This document shows positions 54,851 through 64,000 of a stretch of 64,000 nucleotides of DNA, in pieces. Position numbers and translations under genes: made by a program. Source of the DNA: Corydoras sp. C115 (lineage: Eukaryota; Chordata; Actinopteri; Siluriformes; Callichthyidae); contig JAFMOC010000059.1 in assembly GCA_019802505.1 (NCBI GenBank), positions 309,501 through 373,500 on the forward strand, given 5' to 3'. Each line of letters begins with the position of its first letter. Position 1 is the first letter of the stretch. The notes below the pieces were generated by a model. The model did no database searches and was not told the origin of the DNA. It worked only from the letters and a program-made list of their open reading frames with translations.

Positions 54851-55179
54851 TAATTATCTTAGTTTTAATGGAAAGACAAACAACACTATACATACCATAC
54901 TATACAAACACTATACCAACTATTGAATACCATTATTCACAGTATGGTGTTTAATTTGTTGGTAATTTATACTCTGTGATGAGAAACATTACCAACAAAG
55001 TCTGTGGTATTAATATCACGACTGAACTCAACTGAAATGTTGTCAGTCCTGATTGTAGGGAACTAGCGGGATAAAGTTCCAGTACAGCTGATGTGGAAAG
55101 TCTGCTGTTCAGTCAAGAGTTTAATGTCTGGCGGCATCAGTGCCTCATTTTCTTTTTATTAGGGACAGTTACGAACAGC
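54851..55179. other. AT-rich spacer with a short hairpin
   Basis: TTTGTTGGTAAT (54956-54967) and ATTACCAACAAA (54989-55000) are a perfect 12-bp inverted repeat with a 21-bp loop. Otherwise unrecognised. Confidence 0.5.
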
Positions 55180-55482
55180 GGGCGGCACGGTGGCTTAGTG
55201 GTTAGCATGTTCTCTTCTCAGCACTAGGGATTCCCGGTTCGAATCCCAATCTTTTCCATGTTCTCCCCATGTCCACATGGGTTTCCTGTGGGTTCTCCGG
55301 TTTCCACTTACAGTCTAAAAAACATGGATCAAGATCAATTGAATTCTCTAAATTGCCCCATATAGAGCGTGTTTGTGTGAATGTTTGTGAGAGTTGTGTG
55401 CCCAGCGATGGATTGGCACCCTGTCCTGGGTGTATCTGTCCAGTGCCTGAGACGCCCCCCCCCCCACAACCCTAGTATATAT
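55180..55482 (+). mobile_element. V-SINE interrupted near its 3' end
   Basis: GGGCGGCACGGTGGCTTAG, B box GGTTCGAATCCC and core to CAACCCTAGTATATATATAT; the tail is replaced by the following SINE. Confidence 0.9.
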
Positions 55483-55486
55483 ATAT

Positions 55487-55668
55487 TTGGTCATTTAGCA
55501 AAGTGACTTACAAGTATCCTAACTTGGTTGGGGTCAGAACACCGGGACAGCACCCTGAAGCAATGAGGGTTAAGAGCCCACATTGGTATCTTCAGTGAAC
55601 AGGGGATTTGAACCCTCAACCTTGGGATTGAGAGTCCAACAATCTAACCACTGAGCTACCACCTGCCC
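55487..55668 (-). mobile_element. tRNA-derived SINE with L2/RSg-type tail
   Basis: On the minus strand: GTAGCTCAGTGGTTAGATTG (A box), GAGGGTTCAAATCCCC (B box), CTTAACCCTCATTGCTTCAG, TGTAAGTCACTTTGCTAAAT tail. Inserted between two V-SINE pieces of opposite orientation. Confidence 0.8.
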
Positions 55669-55776
55669 ATCCAGGGGAGAACGTTTAGGGCACTGGGCAG
55701 TTACACCCAGGACAGGGCGCCAATCTATCACTGGGCACACACTCACTCACACGCTATATGAGGCAATTTGGAGAAT
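55664..55776 (-). mobile_element. V-SINE 3' fragment
   Basis: TGCCCATCCAGGGGAGAACG to GAGGCAATTTGGAGAATC; both ends missing. Confidence 0.85.
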
Positions 55777-55940
55777 CTGGATATAGTCAGTGCGGACAAG
55801 TTTCCTAATGAGGTGCGATCCTCACAAGGTTTCTTCCATTTAAGTTTTTCTATGCCACTGTCACTTCGCCTTACTCTTCAGGCCTAAAAATTGTTTTACA
55901 CTATTGCTTTACACTATTGTACGAAACACGATACAACTTG
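55777..55940 (+). mobile_element. Degraded fish interspersed repeat
   Basis: CACAAGGTTTCTTCCATTTA, GTTTTTCTATGCCACTGTCA and CACTATTGTACGAAACACG resemble a common teleost 3'-UTR-like repeat (TTTTTCCTTGCCACTGTC...). Family uncertain. Confidence 0.4.
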
Positions 55941-58900
55941 ATGAATCTTGGAATTGTAATACTAGGAGAAGCCTGTGTCATCATTAAAAGAAAACATTGA
56001 TGGGATAACGAGGGCATGCAGCACCCTCAGGCACTAACTTCATTTTACAGAACTTTGCTGAGCCTCTGGCCAAACAAATGTTGCGACTTCTAGCTAACAG
56101 TACTCAAAAGTTGAAATGAAAGCTTCTCAAACTAAGAAATGGTAGAAAGCAGATATAGGATTAAAATGTTTACTGGAATAAAATAGTCATAAATTATCTC
56201 TCACTTTGTAAAAATCCCCCTTTACCCAGCATTATCAGAATTATACAACCCGACGAAAGAACGCAATTGCCCTATATTATTGCATGTTTTCACCTTTTTT
56301 CATCAAGCCCCCCTCTCTCTGGCATGATAATGTATGGTGTGGCATCCACTAGGGTCAACAGAACGCCAAATCAGAATGAAAAATAGATATTTAGTGGAGT
56401 CGGTTGTCATCGGTTCCTCAATTGCTGCCCTCGCTGACCTGGGAAAGTGTAGTTGTTGATTCCAGAGTTATTTCTGGTGGTGATTGAAGAGAGTAAGGCC
56501 ACCAGCATCCACCATCTAAATCCAGACAACCCCCCCCCCCCACCCAAAACACCCACCCACCCAAAAGCTTTACTGGCCTTGTGATTGACAGGCAATGAAG
56601 ATACACTGACACGGTCCTCATTTCCTTCAAGTACCATGCCACCCCTCCCTTCTCGCAATGCCCCTAAAAAAACACACTTGAGGCTGAGTGTTGCAGAGCA
56701 GGAAGTGTCATAGGGAGAGAAAGTTTGGTTTCGGGTCAGCATGCTCCACTGGGAGAGAAGGTGCATTGGGGGAGGTGGGTTTGGAAAGTTTAGGGGGGGA
56801 AACGCTATAAAAGCCTCACAAAAAAAAAAAAAAAAAAGCTGGCTAAATTCGGGTGGGAGGCGCTGGTTGGGTGGATGCTGGTGCGGCCAGGGTCTGAGAG
56901 GAAACATTAGCAAAGTGAGGAGGAAAAGCTGCCAAATTAACTTCTCACCCCTTCAATCACACCCAGGAGAGTTCCTGTCCCACTTCGCTTTTGCCGATCA
57001 GGGTCCATTTTTTCCGCCTCACTTGGTCTCACACCACGTAAAGACTTGGCACCCTCGTGTCAACCCCTTTATAGGGGAAAGAAAATGGCAACAGTATATA
57101 CCTGTTGCTTGTTAAAGCCTAAGCCTCACTCCGTCAGAGCTCTATGCCGGGTTCTGTTTGGAACAAATTGGCCGAATCAAACCTTACGCCGGACCGCCGA
57201 CGGTTCGATATCAAAACACAACAACATTTCCTCGAGATCCGAGAGAACGGAACCAAGCCGACGGCTGCTAATTCAGCATGGCCACTGCTTCTGTCTTCCA
57301 TTAGTGAAGTAGTTGTGCGTCCCGATGTGCTGTATACGACAACGATATCCAAACTGATCCGTTATTGTGTTCTTAGCGCGACCTTGCGCACCACCCGGCT
57401 GGTTTTCCGCATTCATTTGCGATTATCCTCCGTTCACGCCATCTTCACTGTGTACTCGTGACATGTTAAAGATTACATGGTCATTAACCGTTCTCGGGTT
57501 TCGTCCTTCGGCATAAATGATGAGTGTCATTCTCCAAGACAAATGTAACTTTTTTGAACACTCTAAATCTGTTTAGGCACATTTAATAGTGTCAATTATT
57601 GTGGGGCCAGACGAGGGACTCGGGGCTTGCTTCAGCCAGGACCCTTAATAACATTCGCTTCAATGAGAAGCAGATGCTGACCCCCTTGGTCCCTTTGAAA
57701 AAAGACATTTGAGTAGCTCTGCTTCTAATTTATGAGCCTCCTTCCACATCTGGAATTCTTTATAATTAAAACATAAAGCCCAAAGTTCTACTTCCACCTG
57801 TCAAATGTTGAAAAGATGAACACAGTAATGGGCTTCTCCAGCTCGGTGGAGAGTCATAGATTTTTTTTTTCAGCCCTCCCCTTTCAAGTTTAGAGGTGCA
57901 TCTGGCCGAGCGCACCGCGCTACGGCGTTTTATTCATTTATTTTATTTAATTATTTACTTTATTTAATTATTTAGCAGCTCCTGATGGAATAGTGTCAAA
58001 CCCACCCATGCTACTAATTCCGAAGTCCGAGTCGACGAACATGCCGCGTACATCCACAGGTTATTATTTTTAACGGTTGTTATGCCGCAAACCATCTGAC
58101 AACAAAGTGAAATCTGGTTTATAGTGGAGCGAGTAAATGGGCCATGTGTAGAAGTCTTTTTTAATTTCTCCTGAAAGCCTGAGCTAATACTATAAAGGAG
58201 CTCATGACTCAACTTGATGGAAAACATCCGAGAACAGATTCTGCTCTTAAAGATCCCACGCTGAAATATCCGGAAACATCACGCTTCAGATTAAACGATT
58301 TGCTAACCCCCTTTATTTGCTAATACGAAGAAAGGAGATGGATTTGTTGCGGATGGTGGAGAGCGTAATTGCTCATAATAGGGTTTGTTCTCGCCGCAGA
58401 ACCCAAAGCACTTACAGGACGTTTGTGTTTCTGCCTGGGTGCGTGTGCACGTGTATGTGTGTGTGTGTGAGTGTGTGTGTGAGTGTGAAAAGCTTAAATA
58501 CAAACCCCCTTCATTAAATCGAATTAAGATCCAGCACCCAGCAGATTCATTTTCCTTCTCTCGCCTGTTTTTCCTCTTTCTTCTCTCTTTCTTCTCCGTC
58601 CTCGAGGGCGGGACCAAAGCCGCTCTCTGGAACCCTGTGCTCTCAGAGAGCAGCTCGTGCAGTTAATCCCACTGTGAGCGTGGCCATGCGGACAGCATTC
58701 CTATCATTTTCCACTCTATTACAAGATCACCATAATTAAGTCTTCAGCATTAAACTCAACGGCTCGGTCTGAACGAGCGAGAGCGCTAATCTGCAGTGGC
58801 TTCCACGAAGGACGGTGGACGAGCTGCGGGGTCTGAGTCTTACGTAACAATATTTACTTGCCAAACAAATAAAAGTTTGTATTCTGGAAAAAGCCGAGTG

Positions 58901-58950
58901 ATACAACAACAGCTCATCTGCATCCTTATTTATGTCATCTTATTAAACTG
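55941..58950. other. Largest single-copy block (3 kb)
   Basis: No SINE or transposon. Local features: C run (56528-56541), A run (56818-56837), T run (57862-57871), TATTTAATTATTTA duplication (57944-57973), a GT-rich stretch (58435-58490). 57480-57860 has CAATTATTGTGGGGCC, TAATTTATGAGCC and TATAATTAAAAC and looks like developmental non-coding sequence. Open frames up to 168 codons (56407-56913) cross homopolymers and have no domain motif. Confidence 0.45.
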
Positions 58951-59321
58951 CACTTAATCATCTACTAAAGTCATGGTGGGGGGTTCCCCATGCCCATCCA
59001 GAGGAGAACGTTTTGGGCGCTGGGCAGATAACCCAAGACAGGACGCCAGTCCATCACTGGACACACACTCACTTACATAAACACACTCTATATAGAGGCA
59101 ATTTAGAGCAGCCAATTCACCTTGAATCCATCCATTTATTCATTCATTATTAGAGTCATACTTGAGTCATGGGGGGGGGGTTTCCAATACCCATCCTGGG
59201 GAGAACGTTTTGGGCGCTGGGCAGATACATCCAGGACAGGGTGCCAGTCCATCACTGGATACACACTCCCTCACATACACTATATAGGGGCAATTTATAG
59301 CAGCCAATTCACCTTGAATCC
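58951..59321 (-). mobile_element. Two concatenated V-SINE 3' halves, older subtype
   Basis: Units 58951-59131 and 59132-59321 each run from the tail (AAAGTCATGGTGGGG / AGAGTCATACTTGAGTCATG) to TCACCTTGAATCCAT, then restart. Both have GCAATTTAKAGCAGCCAATT, as in other old copies. Confidence 0.88.
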
Positions 59322-59655
59322 ATTCATTTATTCATTCATAGTCATAGAGTCATACTAGAGTCATGGGGGGGGGTTCCCATACCCATCAAGGGGAGAACGT
59401 CTCGTGCGCTGGGCAGATACACCCAGGACAGGACGCCAATCTATCGCTGGGCACACACTCACTCACATAGACACGTTCTATATAGAGGCAATTTAGAACA
59501 GCCAATTCACCTTGAATCCATGTTTTTGGACTTTTGGAAGAGAACCCAGAGAAAACCCACACGGACACGAGGAGAACATGGAAACTCCACCTAGATCAGG
59601 ATTTGAACCTGGATCCCCAGCGTTGAGAGGCTGAAAACTACTTCATCCTGCTGCC
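59322..59655 (-). mobile_element. V-SINE, older subtype, near full length
   Basis: Continues from the concatenated halves: TTCATTCATAGTCATAGAG tail to a poor head (ACTTCATCCTGCTGCCCCC). GGATTTGAACCTGGATCCCC in the B-box position. Confidence 0.88.
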
Positions 59656-59676
59656 CCCACATGCTAAAGTGATTCA

Positions 59677-59990
59677 ATCATTCATTATCTTGCGCTTAAT
59701 CGTCTACTAGATTCATTGGGGGGGGGGGAGGTTGAGCTCTAGGCAGATACAACCAGGACAGGGGGCCAATCTATCACTGGGCACACACTCCCTCACAAAG
59801 ACACACTCTATATGGGGCAATTTAGAGAATTCAGTTATCCTCCAATCCATGTTTTTGGACTGTGGGAGGAAACTGGTGAACAAGGAGGAAACCCATGTGG
59901 ACACGGGGAGAACATGGAAACTCCACCCAGATCGGGATTCGAACCTGGATCCCCAGCACAGAGAGGCAGAATACTGCTCCATCGTGCTAA
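59677..59990 (-). mobile_element. V-SINE, older subtype
   Basis: CATTCATTATCTTGCGCTTAA to CTGCTCCATCGTGCTA, with a G run (59718-59729) and deletion of TTCCCCATGCCCATCCAGG. Confidence 0.87.
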
Positions 59991-60498
59991 ATTAGTTCAG
60001 TAAATGAATCCATGTGTAAAGATGATCGTGATAATCTAATCTTATCAAAGCTGCAGACTCAGATTATGACTCCAGACTTAAAGACTTTATAATGAATAAT
60101 ATTTTGGAAACAGTGGAACCCGTGTCGACGTCTGAGGCTCTCTGTCCTCAGATTTGGGAGCCATCATTTCCTCTGATACTGAAATCTCATCATCCGGAAG
60201 ATTAATGGTCAGTCTCCGCTGTGAAGTGTTTTTTTTTATATGTCTTGGCGAAAGATCTGCTTGTTTTTGAGGAGAAAAGTCAAGCATGTGCACCTCTGAA
60301 TCCGTAATGCTCCAGCATCAAAGTGAGCAGTGCCATGAAAATAAGAAACAAATGTTTAGATTGCACGGAGTGAGAATCTGTTCGTTGTCATTACTGATGA
60401 TTAAAGGTGTATTGTAGAGCGAAATGTACACAAAGTTTAAAATCAGCCTAATTTTACTTCAGTTCATGTCCACGTTAAAGTCTAAAATGCAACATGTG
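59991..60498. other. Single-copy DNA
   Basis: Nothing recognised; a T run lies at 60229-60237. Confidence 0.4.
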
Positions 60499-60867
60499 GC
60501 AAAATAACACCATCCATCCATTATCTTCAGCTTTATCCTCTACTAGGGTCACGGGTGGTGGTTCTCCATGCCCATCCAGGGGAGAACGTTTCGGGCGCTG
60601 GGCAGACCCAGGACAGGATGCCAATCTATTGCTGGACACACACTCACTCACACAGACACACTCTATATGGGGCAATTTGGAGAATTCAATTGACCTTGAT
60701 CCATGTTTTTGGACTGTGGGAGGAAACCGGAGAACCCGGAGGAAACCCACGTGGACACGGGGAGAACATGGAAACTCCACGCAGATTGGGATTCGAACCG
60801 GGAATCCATAGCGCTGAGAGGAGAACATGCCAACCACTAAGCCACCGTGCCACCCGCAAAATAACAC
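60499..60867 (-). mobile_element. V-SINE with perfect 12-bp target duplication
   Basis: GCAAAATAACAC at 60499-60510 and 60856-60867 flanks an almost complete element (60511-60855) with intact B-box complement and head GCCACCGTGCCACCC. A ten-base loss (GGGCAGACCCAGG) is the only obvious deletion. Probably one of the youngest insertions. Confidence 0.95.
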
Positions 60868-60939
60868 TTTCAAGGAAACTTGGAAATTTTTGGTGAAGCT
60901 TCTGTCACAATGAGGATCAAAGTCTGGATTTAAAAGACA

Positions 60940-61296
60940 TCCATCCATTATCTTCTGCTTTATCCTCTACTAGGGTCGCAGGGGAGGGGGGGGGGTTCCC
61001 CATGCCCATCCAGGGGAGAACGTTTTGGGAACTGGGCAGATACACCCAGGACAGGGCGCCAATCTATCACTGGGCACATACTCACTCACACAGACATACA
61101 CACACTATATAGGGGCAATTTAGTAGCCAATTCACCTCGAATCCATGTTTTCAAACTGTGGGAGAAAAGCAGAGAACCCAGAGGAACCCCCCCCCCCCCA
61201 ATATGAAAACTAGATTACTTGAACAAGATCGGGATTCAAACCTGGATCCCCAGCACGAAGAACCCAACATGCTAACCACTGAGTCACCATGCTGCT
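60940..61296 (-). mobile_element. V-SINE, mixed subtype
   Basis: Young-type 3' half (CATGCCCATCCAGGGGAG) but older-type middle and head (GGGGCAATTTAGTAGCC, GGATTCAAACCTGGATCCCC). A C run (61190-61199) replaces part of the core. Possibly a recombinant. Confidence 0.85.
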
Positions 61297-61318
61297 CTGT
61301 AAATGAAACTCTGGGATC

Positions 61319-61665
61319 ATTTTTAAACCTGGGCGTGGTTGTTTAGCGGTTTGCATGTTCTCCTCTCAGCGCTAGGGCTTCCCGGTTCGAATCCCAATCA
61401 GGGTGGAGTTTCCATGTTCTCCCCGTGTCCGCGTGGGTTTCCTCCGGGTTCTCCAGTTTCCTCCAACAGTCCAAAAACATGGATCAAGGTCAAGTGAATT
61501 CTCCAAATTGCCCCATATGGAGTATATGAGTGTCAGTGTGAGTGAGTGTGTGCTCAGATCTGCCCAGCGCCCGAAACGTTTTCCCCTGGATGGGTATGGG
61601 GAACCCCCCTGCAACCCTAGTAGAGGATAAAGCGGATGATAATGGATGGATGGATTTTTAAACCT
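61319..61665 (+). mobile_element. V-SINE with perfect 12-bp target duplication
   Basis: ATTTTTAAACCT at 61319-61330 and 61654-61665. Head GGGCGTGGTTGTTTAGCGG (altered A box), B box GGTTCGAATCCC, core and tail intact; the CGATAGATTGGCGCC block is lost. Confidence 0.95.
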
Positions 61666-63093
61666 CATTCAGTCCAATTTCAGCACAATGGTACATAGAT
61701 TCCTGCGTACGTAGACTCCACGGCTCAGTTGTACGGCTTCGTTGTGACGTTATGTTCCACAAAAGATTTAGTCCCTCATCATTTCTTCATCCTTTGTTTT
61801 ATTTAATCAAGTACTCGCAGAACAGAGCGTCATAACGTAACATGTAAACCTCTCATTCATGAGTATTATTTATCGTAAATATAATACGCCTAAAAACACA
61901 AGCCAGATTACTAATCCCCCCCAATAAGCCGTAAAATAAACTTAGGGATGAGGAAACGTGGACGGCGAAGGAGAATTATTAAGAAATCAAAAAAGGGAAA
62001 ATACATCAGCGCTGGAAGGCCTGGACAAGTGAGAAATAAGGAACAACCCGGGGAGAGGCCTTGGTTCTGAGGAGTTGGGGAGGGAGGCGTTCTCCCTTTG
62101 TGGATCATTGGCAGATAATGGACTCATTAGCCCAAACGTACTTTAAAAGGCTCTCGCTCTCTAAACAAACAGAGCAGGCACTGAGGAGATGGACTTAAAG
62201 GCCCAACATGGTGGGAGAGATAATGAGAGCCCCCACCTCCCGCAGCCCACTCGGTTTAGAGGCCTACCAACGGGCAACCTGCTCGAACCCGACCATTATT
62301 CCACCCCCATTGAGGCCGGGGCAAAGGACGGCCGGAACGGAGGCTTATTTCAACTTCAGCCTTCTCACCACATACTTCATCGCTTCTGACAGCTGTATAC
62401 AACTTAAAGTAGGTGCCGGGCTGAATATTACCCAACTGCACACCTGCTGTTCACCAAAAAAAATGATTAAAGTAAGTTAGATACCGGTGCGCATTTGGAA
62501 ATGACATTTAGGCGCACTGCCGGAGGGCACGGACAAGAGGCCTTTAAAATGTGCTATACAGTAAGTGCAACCATCCTTGTGCAGCGGAATGAGAATCAAA
62601 GTCATGCCGCTCACCGCTATCATATGGCAACGTGTACATTTAAAGCCTTCAAGCACCGAGCGACGATGTAAGCAGGACCAGACAAAAAAAAAAAAAAAAA
62701 AAAAATCCTCTTTAATCAGAAAGACTTACCACGGGGCCCGGCCGTGCACCAACTAAAACTGCCATGAGATTTACTGTGAGAGGAAAAAGCAAGCTACTCC
62801 CATTACAGAATGTTTTCCTTTGTTTGCCTTTATTAATCCCAATATATTACTCCAAAAAGCAGGGAGTGCATTTCAACCAGAACTGTACCCGGGGATAATA
62901 AATGGAAGCATTGTAAGGGCCCGAAAGTTTTAGTTCATCTCCAGCTGCTTCCCTGCTCATCACGCAGCGAGCTAACATGAAACACACTCACGCTATAGCC
63001 TCATTTCAGAGACATCTGTCATCCATTAAAGACACCAGCCTCAGCCTCTGAGGGATGAGGTAGGGATGGGGTCCGATCTTTTAAGTCTTTGGC

Positions 63094-63131
<38 letters not shown>

Positions 63132-63487
63132 ATATGCCGTGGTGAGGAGGGGCTGTCTTAAAGCAGACACGGTTTCTTTAGGAGGCCAGTGCCGGTGCTG
63201 AGGTTTTGCAGCCGGGGTTAGTGAGACATTCATGAAAAGGCCACTGGGGAACGGCATACTTGGCTGACATGCAGTTACTCTTGCCATCACGTCTTGAGTG
63301 TGTCAACTCTATCAGGAGAAACTGACACCTCCGAACATTCTGACATGTGGTCAGGGATGGTGGAGACACCACAAGCCCGAAAACACTTGCACCAGCAATT
63401 GTCAAAAAATGTGTGAGATGCATTAACAAAAATCAGCTATGAGGTGAAGAGTGAGTTAATAAAACACATAAATATTAGATTAACTAT
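61666..63487. other. Single-copy block, candidate conserved non-coding DNA
   Basis: 1.8 kb without transposons. An A run lies at 62684-62705 and a TG run at 63097-63129. 62100-62480 is complex sequence whose frames (66-90 codons) overlap in three phases, which argues against coding. Confidence 0.45.
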
Positions 63488-63949
63488 ACATCCATCCATC
63501 CATTATCTTCCGCTTTATACTCTACTGGGGTTGTGGGGGGGGGGTCCCCATGCCCATCCAAGGGAGAATGTTTCGGGTGCTGGGCAGATACACCCAGAAC
63601 AGGACGTCAATCTATCGCTGGGCACACACTCACTCACACAAACACACAATTTAGAGAATTCAATTGACCTTGATCCATGTTTTTGGACTGTGGAGGAAAC
63701 CGGAGAACCCAGAGGAAACCCACACGGACACGGGGAGAACATGGAAACGCCACCCAGATTGGGATTCGAATTTTCCAAATTGCCCCATATAGAGTGTGTC
63801 TGTGTGAGTGAATGTGTGCCCCGTGATAGATTGGCGCCCTGTCCTGGGTGTGTCTGCCCAGCGCCCGAAACGTTCTCCCTTGGATGGGCATGGGGAACCC
63901 CCCCCGCGACCCTAGTAGAGGATAATGTGTAAGATAATGGATGGATGGA
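63488..63949. mobile_element. Head-to-head inverted V-SINE pair
   Basis: Minus-strand copy 63488-63770 (CATCCATCCATCCATTATC to GATTGGGATTCGAA, ending inside the B box) joins directly a plus-strand 3' half 63771-63949 that begins TTTTCCAAATTGCCCC and ends GGATGGATGG. The shared 3' halves can form a long hairpin. Confidence 0.9.
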
Positions 63950-64000
63950 AGTTATATTAAATATATATGCAAATTTTATACAAGTAATGTTTGTAAATTG
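63950..64000. other. Unrecognised window end
   Basis: 51 bp of AT-rich DNA. Confidence 0.3.

Noticed and set aside
56407..56913. 168-codon minus-strand frame
   Set aside because: It crosses an A run, a C run and a G-rich stretch, giving poly-Phe and poly-Gly; no domain.
57046..57461. Overlapping 88-, 72- and 105-codon frames on both strands
   Set aside because: Several frames open at once in GC-balanced DNA without domain motifs; no reason to prefer one.

Overview
This is vertebrate nuclear DNA, most likely from a ray-finned (teleost) fish. About 60 full or partial copies of a tRNA-derived SINE of the DANA/mermaid (V-SINE) type are scattered on both strands and cover roughly a quarter of the window by eye. 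They occur with SINEs that carry an L2/RSg-type 3' tail, with degenerate Tc1-like transposon remnants and with very long CA, AT and poly-C tracts, a mix typical of teleosts. I found no protein-coding exon I can defend. The long open frames are artefacts of a minisatellite, of CA arrays and of SINE copies. The window reads as a gene desert or part of a large intron; I cannot name the species or locus.

Layout. 1-3 kb: SINEs, CA/AT tracts and a 469-bp foldback element (1945-2413). 3.1-8.74 kb: one 5.6-kb minisatellite of a 14-bp unit, about 400 copies, with variant units, a higher-order pattern and long-range duplicated blocks. 9-25 kb: SINEs on both strands, five Tc1-like remnants, a 446-bp tandem duplication of a chimeric SINE (17.2-18.1 kb) and a head-to-head SINE pair set between two inverted Tc1 remnants (18.1-19.7 kb). 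26.0-27.1 kb: a mosaic of AT arrays, SINE pieces, a 51-bp C run and an L2-tailed SINE. 29.7-30.9 kb: a complex CA satellite whose units carry a conserved non-CA spacer. 31.2-32.2 kb: a 1-kb array that grew out of an L2-type SINE tail. 36.3-37.0 kb: a 5'-truncated LINE and a SINE piece nested in the tail of another SINE. 40.6-46.5 kb: a dense SINE cluster with abutting inverted pairs. 46.9-49.4 kb: a triplicated 130-bp segment, one copy inverted, tied to SINEs. 50.1-53.2 kb: a duplicated segment whose first copy contains two SINEs absent from the second. 53.2-54.0 kb: three tandem units of about 290 bp. 58.9-61.7 kb: concatenated SINE 3' halves and several SINEs, two with perfect 12-bp target duplications. 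Quieter, mostly single-copy blocks (12.2-13.4, 24.8-26.0, 27.1-28.4, 33.1-34.2, 38.6-40.6, 49.4-50.1, 51.3-52.4, 55.9-58.9, 61.7-63.5 kb) may hold conserved non-coding elements, which I cannot test.

How the parts interact. Nothing here forms a pathway. The interest lies in repeat dynamics: SINEs repeatedly joined as tandem copies sharing one target duplication, as spacer-free inverted pairs, or as repeated 3' halves broken at the same AAATTGCCCC motif; and simple arrays that grew beside or out of retroelement ends.
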